A stretch of DNA of 64,000 nucleotides from Bidens hawaiensis (GCA_021521415.1 JAIQDT010000303.1:1-64000), one strand, 5' to 3'; numbered from the stretch's first letter, positions 49,639 through 63,004 are shown. The notes: generated from the letters alone by a model not told the origin. Numbers and translations are program-made.

Positions 49639-52187
49639 TGTGACACCTCACTCTTCCACGTTAACACTGTTAACCCAAATCCATTATATTACACGTCACG
49701 CAGAGCAGTTACACGAGTCAGTAGCAGGTCACACACATGAGTCCTATTCTACGCGTTGGTGATTAATGTCGAACTGGTTACGTTAATAAGTTATATGATT
49801 TAATTATTGTATGATAATTGATTATGTGTTAAATGTTTTTCCATATTATAATTAGTTGTTAAAATTTTAGTGTAAAAACAAAACTTTTAGGCACCCCACG
49901 CGTCTCGTAGCCCGAGGCTTCAGCCTCCGCGCGGCTCGAAGGACAACCAGGTCTGGAAAAATTGTTTAAAACTTATTTTTCAAACCCTAATCACCCCATA
50001 AGCCTTTCCAGCCATCATTGGATGAGACACATGAGTTCTTGGGTAAATTTGGGAGCTTGTGGGTGATTAGGAAGATTAGGGGTCATCAACATCATTGTTT
50101 GATCGTTAATTGTAAGTGCTTCATCGATAATCACTCGTTTACATGCTTGTCTATTGTTCATGTTGAAAAACCCTAACAAGATATGAAATATTTCTGTAAT
50201 ATGTAGGTTTTATGATGGTTGTGATGATTTTTGATCGTTTATGGTGTAGTAGGATATTAGGGTTGTATACATGATTATCTATCGATCCTTGTTGAAATCA
50301 GAATGCTGACAGTTTTGTACTCGCTTATTGTTTCGACTGTAAATTGATGATAAACGATGGTTTTTAATAAATTCTTGAACCTAGAATATAGTTCGTCGAG
50401 TCTAGTTTATAGAAAGTTATGAATTTTAATTTTTATATATAGAGAAGATAGCTTTTATTATTTTACAAGATTGCATGTCTAATCTGATTCGGGAAGATGT
50501 TTTCAAATCTAACTTCCCAACGTCAGAACTTGATATTGACATATCCAAATGGGTTGGTTTCACTTTTGAAACTTAGTATTATGAGTTTAGGAAACAACCA
50601 AATTGGCCTTACATAATTTAGGTAAACGAGTTGAGAGAACCATGAAAATACCTTTTCTTGCGCAATCTGATAAACTGTTTGTACCTATCAGTAATGATTA
50701 AATTATTGTGAGCTTTTTCTACATGATAAAAATATAATAAAAACTATTTTAGAAACCATATCCATATGGAGTACTGTGATAATTTTTGTAGAATTTATCT
50801 TTGAGTTTTGCTTAGTTAAAAAAATCAGTTTGTATGTGCTAGAATATGTCTCATGAACTGAGTGATCATAAGTTAGGTTGTATGATGAATATTTGGTTGT
50901 TTTGCCATGATATGATGTGTGGATACATGTTAGGGCATTTTGGTACAGTTTACATTACTTGTTATCACCAACGAGTAGTCGGGTCAAGTTTGTGTTTGTG
51001 TTTGTGTGTGAGTCCATACGTGAGTCTTAGAGTCTTGTGTTGTTGAACACACTCTCATAACTTAAACACTTGTACTAGGTAACACTTAACGAGTCAAGTG
51101 CATTCTTTTGGCTTTTGAGAAAAGTCTATTACACGTGTCACCAGGTGAGTTCATGCTTTTTCCTAGTTGTTTTCTGGATTGAAAACAACAAAACTATTTT
51201 CGTATACTTGTTTTCTGGATTGAAAACAACAAAACTATTTTCACATACATGTTTTCAGGATTGAAAACAACAAAGCTATTTTCGTATACTTGTTTTCTGG
51301 ATTGAAAACAACAAAATATTTTCCTCACTTTTTTTCTGGATTAAAAACAACAAAACATTTTCCTTACTTGTTTTATGGATTGAAAACAACAAAACATTTG
51401 TATATATTTATTTTCTGGAGTGAAAACACGGACATACTTACATATTGGTTTTCTGGAGGAAAACGCAGTGACTTATTTTGGATTTATGTTGTTTCCTATA
51501 TATCACAAGTGTGTACTAGATGCCCTCATATCACTTAAAGTCCTTACATACCATGAACCTTTAGGATGGGATCGCAGGGAAAATTAAGTAGTACTACTGG
51601 GTTTGACAAACCCCACCTCCTATAACTCAACTGGAGGTCACACGGGTGTAATTGTCCTAACATACATCGCTAGTGTTTTGTTATAGACATGGTAAGAAGG
51701 CATACAGACAGTCAGCTTTGGTTCAAATGTCTAGTAGCTTGTAAATGGGCTAGCTACCCTAGTATATTTGAAAAGTGCTTTATCCACATACACTACTTAT
51801 TTTACGTATACTATCTATACAAATATACTACTTTTTACTACAACTTATGAACTCATCAACCTCTTGTTGACCCTTGAGTATTTATATTTGCCCAGGTTGC
51901 AAGATGTGCTAAGGGGGTGATTACATTGCGTGCATCTTGAGTCACACTTGTCGCATGAACTTTTTATTGCACATTATTTACATTTGATGGGTTGTGCATG
52001 CTTGAACACATGGGACATTGTTTTTAAACCATTTACATTTACGCTTCCGTAATATTTTAAATTGTTTGGATTGGATTTTGTGTTCTCATGCTTGAATGAA
52101 ACTTAAATAAATGTTTTGAATATTTTAATTTGGTTGTTCACAGGCCTCGTGGTAAAACTCTGTTAGTCGAAATTTGGGGGTGTGACT
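49639..52187 (+). repeat. Plus-strand gypsy-type LTR with primer site
   Basis: Runs from TGTGACACCTC to GGGGGTGTGACT (last base apparently changed from A), about 2549 bp. TTGGCATCAGAG follows at 52190-52201, close to the Met-tRNA primer site TTGGTATCAGAGC, so it is a 5' LTR. Only about 270 bp of leader remains before another element starts at 52459. The hairpin minisatellite lies near its middle. Confidence 0.7.
51165..51440. repeat. 41-bp hairpin minisatellite in the LTR
   Basis: Seven or so copies of a unit containing TTGTTTTCTGGATTGAAAAC. In each, TTGTTTTC and GAAAACAA can pair around TGGATT, so every unit forms its own hairpin. Later copies are shorter and diverged. Confidence 0.9.
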
Positions 52188-52590
52188 GATTGGCATCAGA
52201 GACATTGGTTATAGTGAACTCGTTTTATTTTCAAAAAAGCGGTTTATGACCTTTTCAAAGCGCAACAATAGTTTCTCAAACGTGTTAACACATCAGTACA
52301 TTGTTTTCATGCATTGCGTTACATACGTACATAGCATTCACATACACTATGACACTAGTAGGTTCACGTTATCCATGTGACCATCCTTAGCAGATAAGAT
52401 ATCTTTAAACTTGTTATCTTGCTTCGCATCCTGTTATGTCTTTTGCCACAACCACAAATGTCACACTGCGACTTAGGGATTATATTAGTTGATATTGAAT
52501 ACCAATTTTTTCAGCATAATTTTATTTCTGATCAAAACCTAGGTATAGAGTATACCTAATTCGCTAAGAACGATGGCTCTGATACCAACC

Positions 52591-55500
52591 TGTCACACCT
52601 CGACTTAGGGCCTGGGTGCGACGCCTGTTAGTTGGTATCTGTTTTGAAAATATATCAGAGTTGTGGGTTATTAGCGGAAGTCTTATAAAATAATTTCTTT
52701 TTTTTAATAAAATGTTGGGTTAGAATACCCGTTGAATATTATATGATAAAATATGAGCGGAAGCCTTTTTAATTTATTATATCGAAAACTCGGGACTTGA
52801 ATACTCGTTTGATAATTTAAATAACTGTCTTTTGAAAACATCATTGCTTATAATATTATAAAATATCTGAGTCATCAGCTCACCTCTAATGACTATGTCT
52901 CCAATCTTATAATCTGTCTCCCTGTCAGTTCTATTCTTTACAGTTCCATGAAACGTGGGGGAAAAATACGTCAGCACACAGCTGGTGAATGACGCTGACT
53001 CAATATCAATACCATTGTATACACAATAATAATACCTTTGTGACAACACTCATTTGGCACCCAACTTAATTGGGTTAAAATTACCCTATGTACATGTACA
53101 ATTAATCATATACACAATATCATTTCTGTAAATAGTCCCGTAGACTTCCAGAGGCATGTTTGATGATATGCATGGCCTCGGGGAACTCCGAGTCACCATG
53201 TATGTATGGATCCAGACACATGTATACCCTTAATCTGAGTATACCCGTTTCTTAATATTGTAACACAAAGTAAGGACTCGTAAATCCTATGTAAATAGTT
53301 CAGTCTCCAAAAGAGTTGTAAAAGTTTATGGCGTATTCACCTTTTATGATTGTAATCAGTTTCTGACACTGATTCCTGTATATTGATCAGTTTCGGTTAC
53401 TGACCCTTTTGTAATCAGTTTCTGTTACTGATTCCTGTTTCTGTTTTCAGCTTTCAGGTTGATTGATTGACTATTATCTCGGACCAAATAGTACGAGATT
53501 AACATTTATATAAATATCTAGATCTACGATCTAGCTTTAGACCCATAGTCTGTTTTATATAGCTTTAACCTTGACAAGTCATTTGTTTGTATAAAACATT
53601 TGGACCTTTAGTCATTTTTGTTTAATAATCAATTATATGTTAGGTTTCTTCTTCAGGAAGAAACATGTATACCAGGTTTTTTCTTTAAGAAGAAACATTA
53701 TTATGACTATAACCTGCGTGAACGAATAGTATATTTCCTAATCATTACGAAATACTATTTAATTATACCCTTTTACATGTGAATGATTATGTTTCTTGAT
53801 CAGTAAGTGTGACATTTGAGCCAAAACCAGGTACACCTCAGTACGTATTTACCGATTAAGCAAATAAACACTTATTACGTAACGATTATACGATTAACCG
53901 AACGGGTCTGGTTATGACCCAGATATCCCGGGGGGCCATCTATAAGTGATATATAATTAATATAAGCTATTATATTAGTAATATGGCCTTAGTTCGATAG
54001 CAAACAAGTTAAACGAAAACATGCTCGTTTAACTACCCGCTATAGATTTAAACGCAAAAGATAGTTACAAACCAAACATTGTATCATCCGTTAAACCAAA
54101 AAAGACTTACCAAACACTTATTTGTAATGTTTTAAGTGATCCGTGAAAATATTTTCGAATTTTACAAACGTATAGTATTTTTTATAAATTTACATAAAAA
54201 TAGCCGAAAAACACTCGTTTTCGCACTATTTGTCGTATCCCATAAAATTTCGCGTTAAAAACCGAACCCGAAATAAATTAAGACTTGGGCTTTCACATAT
54301 GGGCTTGTAAAATCAGATCGTTGGGCAAAATGGGCCCAAAATAGGCCCAAATACCCTTCTGGTCGCAAGGCTTACCCCCAACTTTTTTTTTGTATAACTT
54401 CATTTTTAAGATACTTTAAACGTCATTCTCAAAATATTTCAAGACCTAAGAAGCTTCAAAGTGAGTTATATCAGTTTTCTTCCAAAAGCCTAGGTACTTG
54501 GATCAATTATCATTTTTAAATTGAATTAATTATGTTAAGTATCATATAAACATGATTTAATTGTCAAAAATCATTCCTAACCATGCAAAAATCCTAAAAA
54601 TGGTCCAAAAACATGTTCTGATTATAAACATTAGGAACCTGGTTTGATAGTTTTTTTGGCCATAAACACGGATTAGAGGGTTTAAACGGCATTTTTACGG
54701 TTAAAAAGTTTGGTTTTATATTTTAACCGAAACCCTAAGTTAAGGGGCTGTTTTTTTGATGGAACTTGCTTGGTTTGTGATATAGAATTGTATCTAGCTT
54801 GCATAGAAGCACGATAGCTTGAAAATTTGATTAGAAAGGCGAAACCGAACCAAAATAGGTAAGGTAATATCGAATCACTCGTTAACGGGCTGTTAAGGTT
54901 AAGGTTATGATGTGCATATTTTTAGGTCATGAAATTTTGTAGGGACATCAGGGACCATATCATTAAGTCCCTATTAAAATTTGGTAATTTTTCGACCATC
55001 CAAGAATATTTGGCGAATTTATTACCGAATTGGGACGTTTAATTGGGAAAGATAGTTAAAATGCTTGAAAAATTATGAAATTTTGTTGGGAACTCATATT
55101 TGGTATATTTTTATCATATATGAAATTTGGGAGCATTTGGAAAAGCCTAAGTAGGTTTTATGCATTTGCGTTCATCTGAGTTTTTATAATTGTTTTTGGC
55201 CCGAAAAGAATATTGAACAAGGATGTTACATTCTGAAATTGATACAGATGGTTTTGGGATATAATTTGAGCATCCAAGAATTTTTGTGGAATTTTTGGAA
55301 ATCTTTTGGGATAAACGGACGATTTTCAAGCTAAATATAGCAGGTAAAATGCATTTTTATAAATTAATAAACCATTAAATAATTCCAGAAATATTTTTGT
55401 AAAAATCTACATATTTTAGTTGATTAAGTGGCTAAATTTTCATAGTTTAATGATTAATGTTTAATTAATTACGCTAATTTGAAAATTAAACAAATTCAAT

Positions 55501-57933
55501 TCTGATAAAAACCGGCAAGTTCGTGATTAACAAACCTGTGGGAATATCAGAACACCAAGAGTGATAAAAAAAATCATTTTTTTGGATTAATTATGTAAAA
55601 ACGAACTTTTTTATGAGAAACCAGGACAATATAGATAGATTGTGCGCATTTCTCCTCAAATCAAACTTAATAAACGGAAACGGGCCCCGTAACGAATCCG
55701 GAACCCCATGATCTTTCTTTATAACTTAATCACTTTATCGACCAACACATTTACCCAAGCTTACTTCCCCATAACTGTTTTCTGAACGCATAAACGAACA
55801 ACTTGGCCCAGCTGGGAAAACGGGGAAACTAAGCCAAGTTCTATTTTAAGTATTAGACATTGAACAACATTACAATCTAAGCCTATTGACAGTTTCTGGG
55901 CGTACCAGCTATACCCAGATTAGATATACAGCCCAGTTTAGTATTGAGATTATAATAATATTAAAATATTAATATTATTATAATATTAATTATAGGGACC
56001 AGTGATTACAAGACAAACAAACCTCGAACAGACGTGCTATTGAATACTGAGTAAATAGTGAGTTTCATGACCCCTCTCTTTAAACAGTTTTACGAACTTT
56101 TGGGGTGAAAAGCATGTTTGATTACATATACATACCTAAAACATGTATTGATGTGAATTATCTAAGTGCTAACACACGAAAGTCCCCACTAACATTGTGA
56201 TTTACTTCGAGCCGGTGGCTTATGAATAGTACTATTGGTTTGACAAACTCAAACGTAACCGGCATGTGTTGCTGAGACTTTACTCCGTTTGCACATGACC
56301 ATAAATATACAAACACGCTATGTAGTGTTAGACATAGCTACTTGGGGCATATTGTGGGCGGAAAGGGGGCCACAGTGGTTGATTGGGCGTGGGAAATGGA
56401 TGCACGCAGCACAAACAGTCAAGGCTTCACTGTAGCTTTGCATAATTACATCATCTACATACATACATACTTATATCATAATTACAAGTGTTAACTTGTG
56501 AATATTCATAACTGTTTTCTTGAAACTCGTGAAACTCACCAACTATGGTAGCTGACCCGTTTTAAATTGCTTTTCAGGTATACCTAAATTGGAATAACTT
56601 GGTGATCTGCTACGTGTTCAAGATGTGGTTGATGCTATGTGAATAGAAGCAAGGGTGTTAGTAGTAAGATCATATAGTTTAACGAACTAGTTTTGTTTGT
56701 ATCGCCTAGACTGTAAAAAAATGATAGAAAAATGCAATGTAATATATTGTAAATTAGTTTGCAATGTTGCTTTATAAACAATGTGGTTGATACCAGCGGT
56801 GTTTATTAAATTCCCGTTTTACGCTTCCGCATTGTGCTAGTCCGGGTGTGACAGTAAGAAACAATAATTTGACTATAGCCTTTCCTTATGAAGAGCTATA
56901 CTATGTTTAAAAGTGATCAAGGTTCGGGCTATACCCCCGACTATGGTCTAAGCTATTATAATAATAATAAATAACAACTTAAGCGGAACCCCTACCTCGC
57001 ACGGGTATTTCGAGTTAAATGCCGATGACTTATTAAGCGACACTTCTATTCTGTATTGCGTACTAGAGCTTAGATCGTCAGAGCTTCGAAGCTTGGCACA
57101 TTCCATGAGACCGGCACGCAAACCGAGGCTAACTATGTGTAAGAAAGTGTGATTGAGGTGTGAGTTGGGAAGTGCCGTGAACCCCCCCCCCCCCCTTTTA
57201 TAGCTAAATTTGGGTACCATCGCGTAGCGTGATGGTCCCTTCACCTTGAGCATCGTGTAGCGCGATGTCAGAGGAATGACGTGTGGCTGCTGACTTAGCC
57301 CTAGCTTCCGCCACGTGTCTCCGTGTCGCAAGACGTGTCTGTTGCGTCATCACACTCCATCGCGTAGCGCGATGGTTTTGTTCGGGAGCTCATCGTGAAG
57401 CGCGATGGGTTTCAGAATTCAAAATTTTATTTTAGTCCCTCATCTTTGATAACTAGTCACATCTTGATCATATTTTCATTTTCCAAAAATACGAAAGCGG
57501 CCCTTATGCGGCTCGTGGCGATGCAAAGTGCAAAGTGTGGCATCAAATTGCCACATTACGCCCATCGTTCGAGTCCGAGTCCGTGCGCGTGCACGTCGGG
57601 TGCTTCGCACCCTCCGCTAGGACTATGGAGGGTGGTTTGCCACATAAGAATATTATTGTGGAAACTTGATTCCTTATAAAGAGCTTCCATTTCTTTTCTT
57701 GTTCCCATGCGGGATGAAAGTTATATTCCTTTTTTATACCCATATGGAATGCTTCCATTTTCTTCCATCTTTCCATGTTGGGAAAGAATTTTCTCATTTG
57801 CTTAAGATAAGATATCTTAATTTTTCTTATCTCATTTTTCCCATGACTTATCTTGAGAATATTTTTAATCCTTCAATTTTCAAAGTTGACATATTTGGTC
57901 CAAAATAAATATGGGTTTTTCTTAGATGTTACA
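52591..57933 (-). repeat. 3' (middle) LTR of element 2 with a nested solo LTR
   Basis: Plus-strand ends TGTCACACCT and TGTTACA. Without the 3046-bp solo LTR and its 5-bp duplication it is about 2.29 kb. A minus-strand GCTATAAAAGGGGG near 57195-57206 is the likely TATA box; the G-run is 14 or so long. U3 carries four CATCGCGTAGCGCGATG-type palindromes. The first 1.1 kb (52479-53589) pairs with 62891-64000. Confidence 0.8.
53808..56853 (+). mobile_element. Solo LTR, 3046 bp
   Basis: Starts TGTGACATTTGAG, ends CGGGTGTGACA, and is flanked by GTAAG at 53803-53807 and 56854-56858. No internal region or primer site. The inverted ends TGTGACA and TGTGACA's complement-type form are usual for gypsy LTRs. 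A dense AATATTAATATTATTATAAT hairpin lies near 55948-55995. The strand is inferred from CTTCCGC near the right end, as in the LTR ending at 52187. Confidence 0.85.
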
Positions 57934-58907
57934 TCCTCCCCACCTTGGAATGAATCTCGTCCTCGAGATTCGCTTTTCTTAGGTTTGGATGTTCTTACTT
58001 TGTTAATATGTGATTAGATTCTATCTAATCTGATTCTTAGCGCATGATAACTGGCCACTATGCTTAATTATTACCTTAATTTTTGTATTCTAAATATTTA
58101 CCAATGTTAGCTCTATTGCATCTTGGATTCAATCTGTCGAATCAATTCCATCTCTTGATTCCAATCAATTTTTTTCCTTATATAATAGCAGTAACTTTGT
58201 GCTTTTGTGCAATCATATTTGATATGCTATACGATCATATCTCTTTGAACATTCTCGAGCTCTTTTCCTTTGACTTTATGATCAATCCCTGTTGATATTC
58301 CACTAATAGTATTTCTTGAATATCTTGCAATCAAGCAGAGATTTCTTTCAATGATATACTGTCTTTGTATATTTTATTTATCCTTTCTCGGTGATTTTCA
58401 GAATCTTTCTACTCAGTATGCTATTAACCTATATTTGTAATAGGCTTGCATGAGTATCTGGATGGTGTTTCCTTAATTAACCAGCAGACTTTAAATCTGT
58501 TTCAGTTTAGTAAACCCATGGCAGCAGACTCATGGCCTGATTAGCAGATTTTTAAGTTTGATTTAATTCAGTAGACTCTTGGTCTGATCAGTAGACTTTT
58601 AAGTGTAATTCAGTTTAGCAGACTCTTAGGTCTGACCTATTAGTATAGTTTATAATTATTTTATGAAAATGTACTTTGAATTTACATATGACGTTTAGTA
58701 TGGGACGTTTTTGGCCTAATAGAGATAGTCCATCCAACTGGATGAATCTGTCAGATGATAAACCGAATTAGCATGTTATCAGTTTTGAATGTCAGTTTCA
58801 AATTCAGATACTGATAGTCTTTTCTTTTAGAAATACTGAATATAAGCATTCTTGTGTATTGACAAGATCTGTATGCTAATATTTTATTTATAACTTAGGG
58901 AACTCGG
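57934..58907. other. Element 2 interior where pol should be
   Basis: Only the polypurine tract and the final pol-like bases (CTCGAGGACGAGATTCATTC on the minus strand, 57972-57953) are recognisable. The remainder is AT-rich, with repeated CAGCAGACTC and TTAGTAGACT words near 58480-58640, and has no protein match I know. Confidence 0.6.
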
Positions 58908-59020
58908 TTTACTGTAGGAACATGAAATGTCTAGTACTTTGTGTCTTGTGTTGTTTAGGTATTGATAGCATGTGATGTTAATAGTTTGTGCACGTAAATG
59001 TCAAATTCACAAAGAAGCAT

Positions 59021-59053
59021 CTTATGCGGCGCATAAGTTATGCGCCGCATAAG
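59021..59053. other. 33-nt palindrome in the TRIM LTR
   Basis: Arms CTTATGCGGCGCATAA and its complement around one base; each arm is itself nearly palindromic. Related words occur inside the element at 59696-59743 and, degraded and longer, in the second LTR at 60511-60558. Confidence 0.85.
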
Positions 59054-59304
59054 TCTTCTTGTTTTCCTATAAATAGGCTAGTGTATCACTTGTATTAGTT
59101 GATGCTCCTGACTAGTTGGTGGAGTGATCCATGTTGTACTTTGGTTTTACACTGTTATATATCTTGTACTACCAATGCTATCAATGATATAGATGAGAGA
59201 TTAAAGAGATTTTCGAGTATTTTCACTTCGTTTTGATTTCCGCTAGTAGCGTCGTAGGGTAGATCTGGTCATGGATGTTCTTACACGTCACTCTTAAGAC
59301 CCTT

Positions 59305-59695
59305 CCTGGACTTTTAATTTGTATCAGAGCCTAGTGGCTCATGATCTACCTAGAAAAGCTCAAGAATGTTCTTTTTATAAACATTTTTTATCAATCCAGA
59401 CGATGCAGCTGTTCAAATTTCACAGTTTGTCCTATTCATGGTTTTGAATGATATTCTCAAGATTCAGATCATTTCTACATCATTTTCCCAGATTTTTGTG
59501 GCAAAAACCTTCAAAGACAAATCCTGGACTTTTAATTGGTATCAGAGCCTAGTGGCTCATGATTTACCTAGAAAAGCTCAAAAATGTTCTTTTTATACAC
59601 ATTTTTGATCATTCCTGAAGATGTAGCCGTTCAAGATTCAGATCATTTCTACATCATTTTCCCAGAGTTTTGTGGAAAAAACCTTCAAAGATACA
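59305..59695 (+). repeat. Duplicated primer-site region in the TRIM
   Basis: The stretch from CCTGGACTTTTAATT through the primer site, CCTAGTGGCTCATGAT and TTTCTACATCATTTTCCCAG occurs twice (about 59305-59520 and 59525-59695). The second copy has the better primer site, TTGGTATCAGAGCC (59539-59552). Confidence 0.9.
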
Positions 59696-60824
59696 ACTTA
59701 TGGGCCGCATAAGTTATACGGCTGACATATGCGCCGCATAAGTACAATACTACATATACGATACACTTTTCAAGTTACATTTTCATGTCGTATCCTCTCC
59801 GTATTACTTATCTGTTGAAATGTCAATGTATAAGTATTTACCTGCTTGTAAGATCAATTGGTTCATACAATATTATGCAAGGCATACTAGACGTACACGT
59901 TGAAATATGAGCATATTCGTTATTGTCGCTTATGAGCTATATTTGTTTGTACCTTGAGGATTCAAGACTTGTTATTTGGAGAAAAGACATGGGAGTGGAT
60001 GGTTGACTTCTATGTGATTGCATGATTGAATTGGTGAATCAAATATAAGTTGCTTAAAAGTGTTTATCAATATGTAGTTAGGGATTCATCATGTTTTGAT
60101 ATGGGAATTGGAATGAGATAGCAATTGGTTTGAATAGTATGTTGTACTCATGAAAGATAGAAGACCTAAATGGTTAAAGCCGATTGGAATAGACTTTGAT
60201 TGTCAAATCTTTTCAAAAATGGACTTAAGTGTAAAATCATTTAAAGAAGATCGGGAAAGCTTAAATGTGAAGGGAAGTCTTTTAACTTGATGATTGAGGA
60301 GTTTGTGACCTAAATCTAAGCAATATCAAAGGTGGAGCGTGTTGAAGCTTGAAATGTATATTTGTTTAGATTCCACAAGACAAGTACTATCCAAGGGGGA
60401 GTCTGTAGGAACATGAAATGTTTAGTACTTTGTGTCTTGTGTTGGTTAGGTCTTGATAGCATGTGTTGTTAGTAGTTTGTGCACGTAAATGTCAAATTCA
60501 CAAAGAGCATCTTATGCAGTGCATAAGATATGCGGCGCATAAGTTATGCGCTGCATTAGTCTTCTTGTTTGCCTATAAATAGGCTAGTGGATCACTTGTA
60601 TTAGTTAATGCTCCTGACTAGTTGGTGGAGTGATCCATGTTGTACTTTGGTTTTACACTGTCATATATCTTGTACTACCAATGCTATCAATGATATAGAT
60701 GAGAGATTAAAGAGACGTTTTCAAGTATTTTCACTTCGTTATGATTTCCGCTCATAGCGTCGTAGGAGATCTGCACGTCACTCTGAAGACCCTTCCTGGA
60801 CTTTTATTTACAAAATTTCTCATT

Positions 60825-62041
60825 TCAAAACAAGTTACAATTTAATGTACATGAGTTTACTAATCTATCTGACATTCCTTTGATATAATATTTTTGTTCT
60901 TTTCTTGATTGTTTGTCAGACATTTCTAGTTTTCTTCTGACATTAGTGTCAGTCTTAATTGGCTTTTCTTTTCGGGCAACTTGTTTTGAAATGACCCGTT
61001 TCTCCACATATAAAACATACTCCTGACTTCTTTCTACATTCTTCTATCGTGTGTCTTGCTCTAGTACAGTATCCACACTTATCTGTGCCTTTTAGTCGAC
61101 ATTTCCCAGAATGTTTTCTTCCACAAGTTTTACAAGTGGATTTTGGAGTATTTCCTTCTTTTTCTATCTTCTCGGAATCTTTCGATTTCTTGATTTCTTT
61201 TTCTTCGTTCTTTTCTTCCTCTTGATTTCTTATCATAATATTGATTAAATATCCGGCTACTTCCATGGCCGATTCAATTGTTTGTGGCATATTGGATCTT
61301 ACCAAGTCTCTTATCTCTCTTGGTAATCCATATATATAACGAGTTATCTTATTATATTATGGAGTAACTAGATGTGGTACCAATCGGCAATACTCTAGGA
61401 ATTTAATATTATATTCCCTGAGATTTGTACCAACAACTTTATGATTCCATAACTTGGTTGGATTCTGATCCATCTCATGGAGTGGACAATATTTCTTTAT
61501 AACGAGATCTTTGAATTCTTCTCAGCTTAGATTGTACATTGTTTCTCGTCACTTATTCCAAATTAGGGTATTCCACCATTCAAGAGGTTCTCCCTTGAAC
61601 ATTTGTGAAAAATATTGGATAGCTTCTTTACTTGCACATTTACTAATGTAGACAATTGCTTCTTGTTCTTCTAGCCATCTTAAAGCGGCTATAACATTCT
61701 TGTCTCCATAAAATTCCTAGGATTATAAGCTTGAAATTTTTTAAAATTGCATCCTTTTTGAATCTTTAACTTCTTTCGAGGTTTGTCACTTGAGTTGTTG
61801 TCAGATGCAGAGCTATCATAAGTTTCTTCCTTTCTTGAATGGACAGATTTATTTTTATTTTCCTTATCAGATTTTGGTTGGCTTTGATTGATAGAAATAT
61901 CCTTGATAGCCTCTTATATCATTTTCTGATTTCATCTTTATATTGGGCGGGAAGTTCCATGTTTTCATTATTAATGTTTTCCTTACTTCCAACTTTATTG
62001 CAAGGATTGTTCTAAGAGTTTGCACTTTCTTCTCTTGACAT
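60825..62041 (-). pseudogene. gag of chromovirus element 2, broken
   Basis: A start ATG at 62041 (MSREESANS) meets a TAG at codon 10. The N-terminal and capsid parts are in pieces. From 61305 the frame is open: QTIESAMEVAGYLI, a Glu/Lys-rich stretch, then a nucleocapsid with three zinc fingers: CKTCGRKHSGKC (variant), CGYCTRARHTIEEC and CFICGETGHFKTSC (both C-x2-C-x4-H-x4-C). It ends near 60955 and the neighbouring frame runs to 60825. The TRIM element begins just below it. Confidence 0.85.
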
Positions 62042-63004
62042 ACTACAATAAAATTTTAAAGACAAGTTTAATATTCAGGGAATTCAAAACATATCTTTTA
62101 TTTATTATATTGTAATTTACAAAGTTCACAACATTATTTATATCTACACTTATTTATAACTACGGTTCTTATTATCTATTTCTTCCAGTGGATAATCAAT
62201 TTCTTGATCTTGCTGTCCTTTTAGGTATTTTCATTTGTTTCTTTTTCTTTTCCCTTTTCTTTTTCTTTTTCCTTCTCTTCTTCTATTTCTATATCATTGA
62301 GCATTGCTTCGGCTATTATTGTAACATCAACTTTATAACATGTTGAAGCATCTCTAATGTACATTCCTTCATAATCTGTGCTCCGGCATTCATTTTGAGG
62401 ATGGGCAAAGTAAGGATCTCGATTTATTGGATAATTGAAATATTCCTACCATTGAGGATTTTTTTCTGGATCATTCATAACTTCTTTTCCTTTCGGCATT
62501 GTTGGTTTCTTGGATCTACTTGATCCATTTCCATGCATATGTTGATTCGGAATGATTTTAGCTAATGGGATGTTAGAATCTAAGGAATCTGAATCCTCCT
62601 CCGTTGTCGTCCGGAGTCTAGACTACTAGATATAGGGATTGGGAGTAAAGCTGTCCCTATACACCCTTTTCCTTTACCTGACGGAGGTCGAAATGATCTT
62701 TCACTGGATTGACGATTAGACATCTGTACGATGTTTGATTGGGAATAGGATTGCATTACTATCTTATCCGTAACAATTTAATTATTTAGTGATTGTATTT
62801 AGATACTTTCAATCAAGTATCCATTTTGGTTGAATCGATATCTGTGTAAAAGGATTAAATCCTATCCGTATCATGTTCAATCATTCAGTGATTATATCAG
62901 TTGATATTGAATACCAATGTTTTCAGCATGATCTTATTTCTGATCAAAGCCTAGGTATAGAGTATACCTAATTCGCTAAGAAAACGATGACTCTGATACC
63001 AACA

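Larger units (their letters stand above)
58913..60806 (+). mobile_element. TRIM-like non-autonomous LTR retrotransposon
   Basis: LTRs 58913-59316 and 60404-60806 (404 and 403 bp) both start TGTAGGAACATG and end CTGGACTTTTA. Target duplication TTTAC is at 58908-58912 and 60807-60811. GTATCAGAGCC follows the first LTR (Met-tRNA type primer site) and CCAAGGGGGAGTC precedes the second (polypurine tract). The 1087-bp inside encodes nothing. CTATAAATAGG in each LTR is a TATA box. The small size and GGGGGAG tract suggest a Copia-related TRIM. Confidence 0.9.

Noticed and set aside
52591..56853. A single 4.3-kb LTR (TGTCACACC...GGGTGTGACA)
   Set aside because: The TSD GTAAG shows that 53808-56853 is a separate solo LTR, and the host LTR continues to 57933 beside a polypurine tract.
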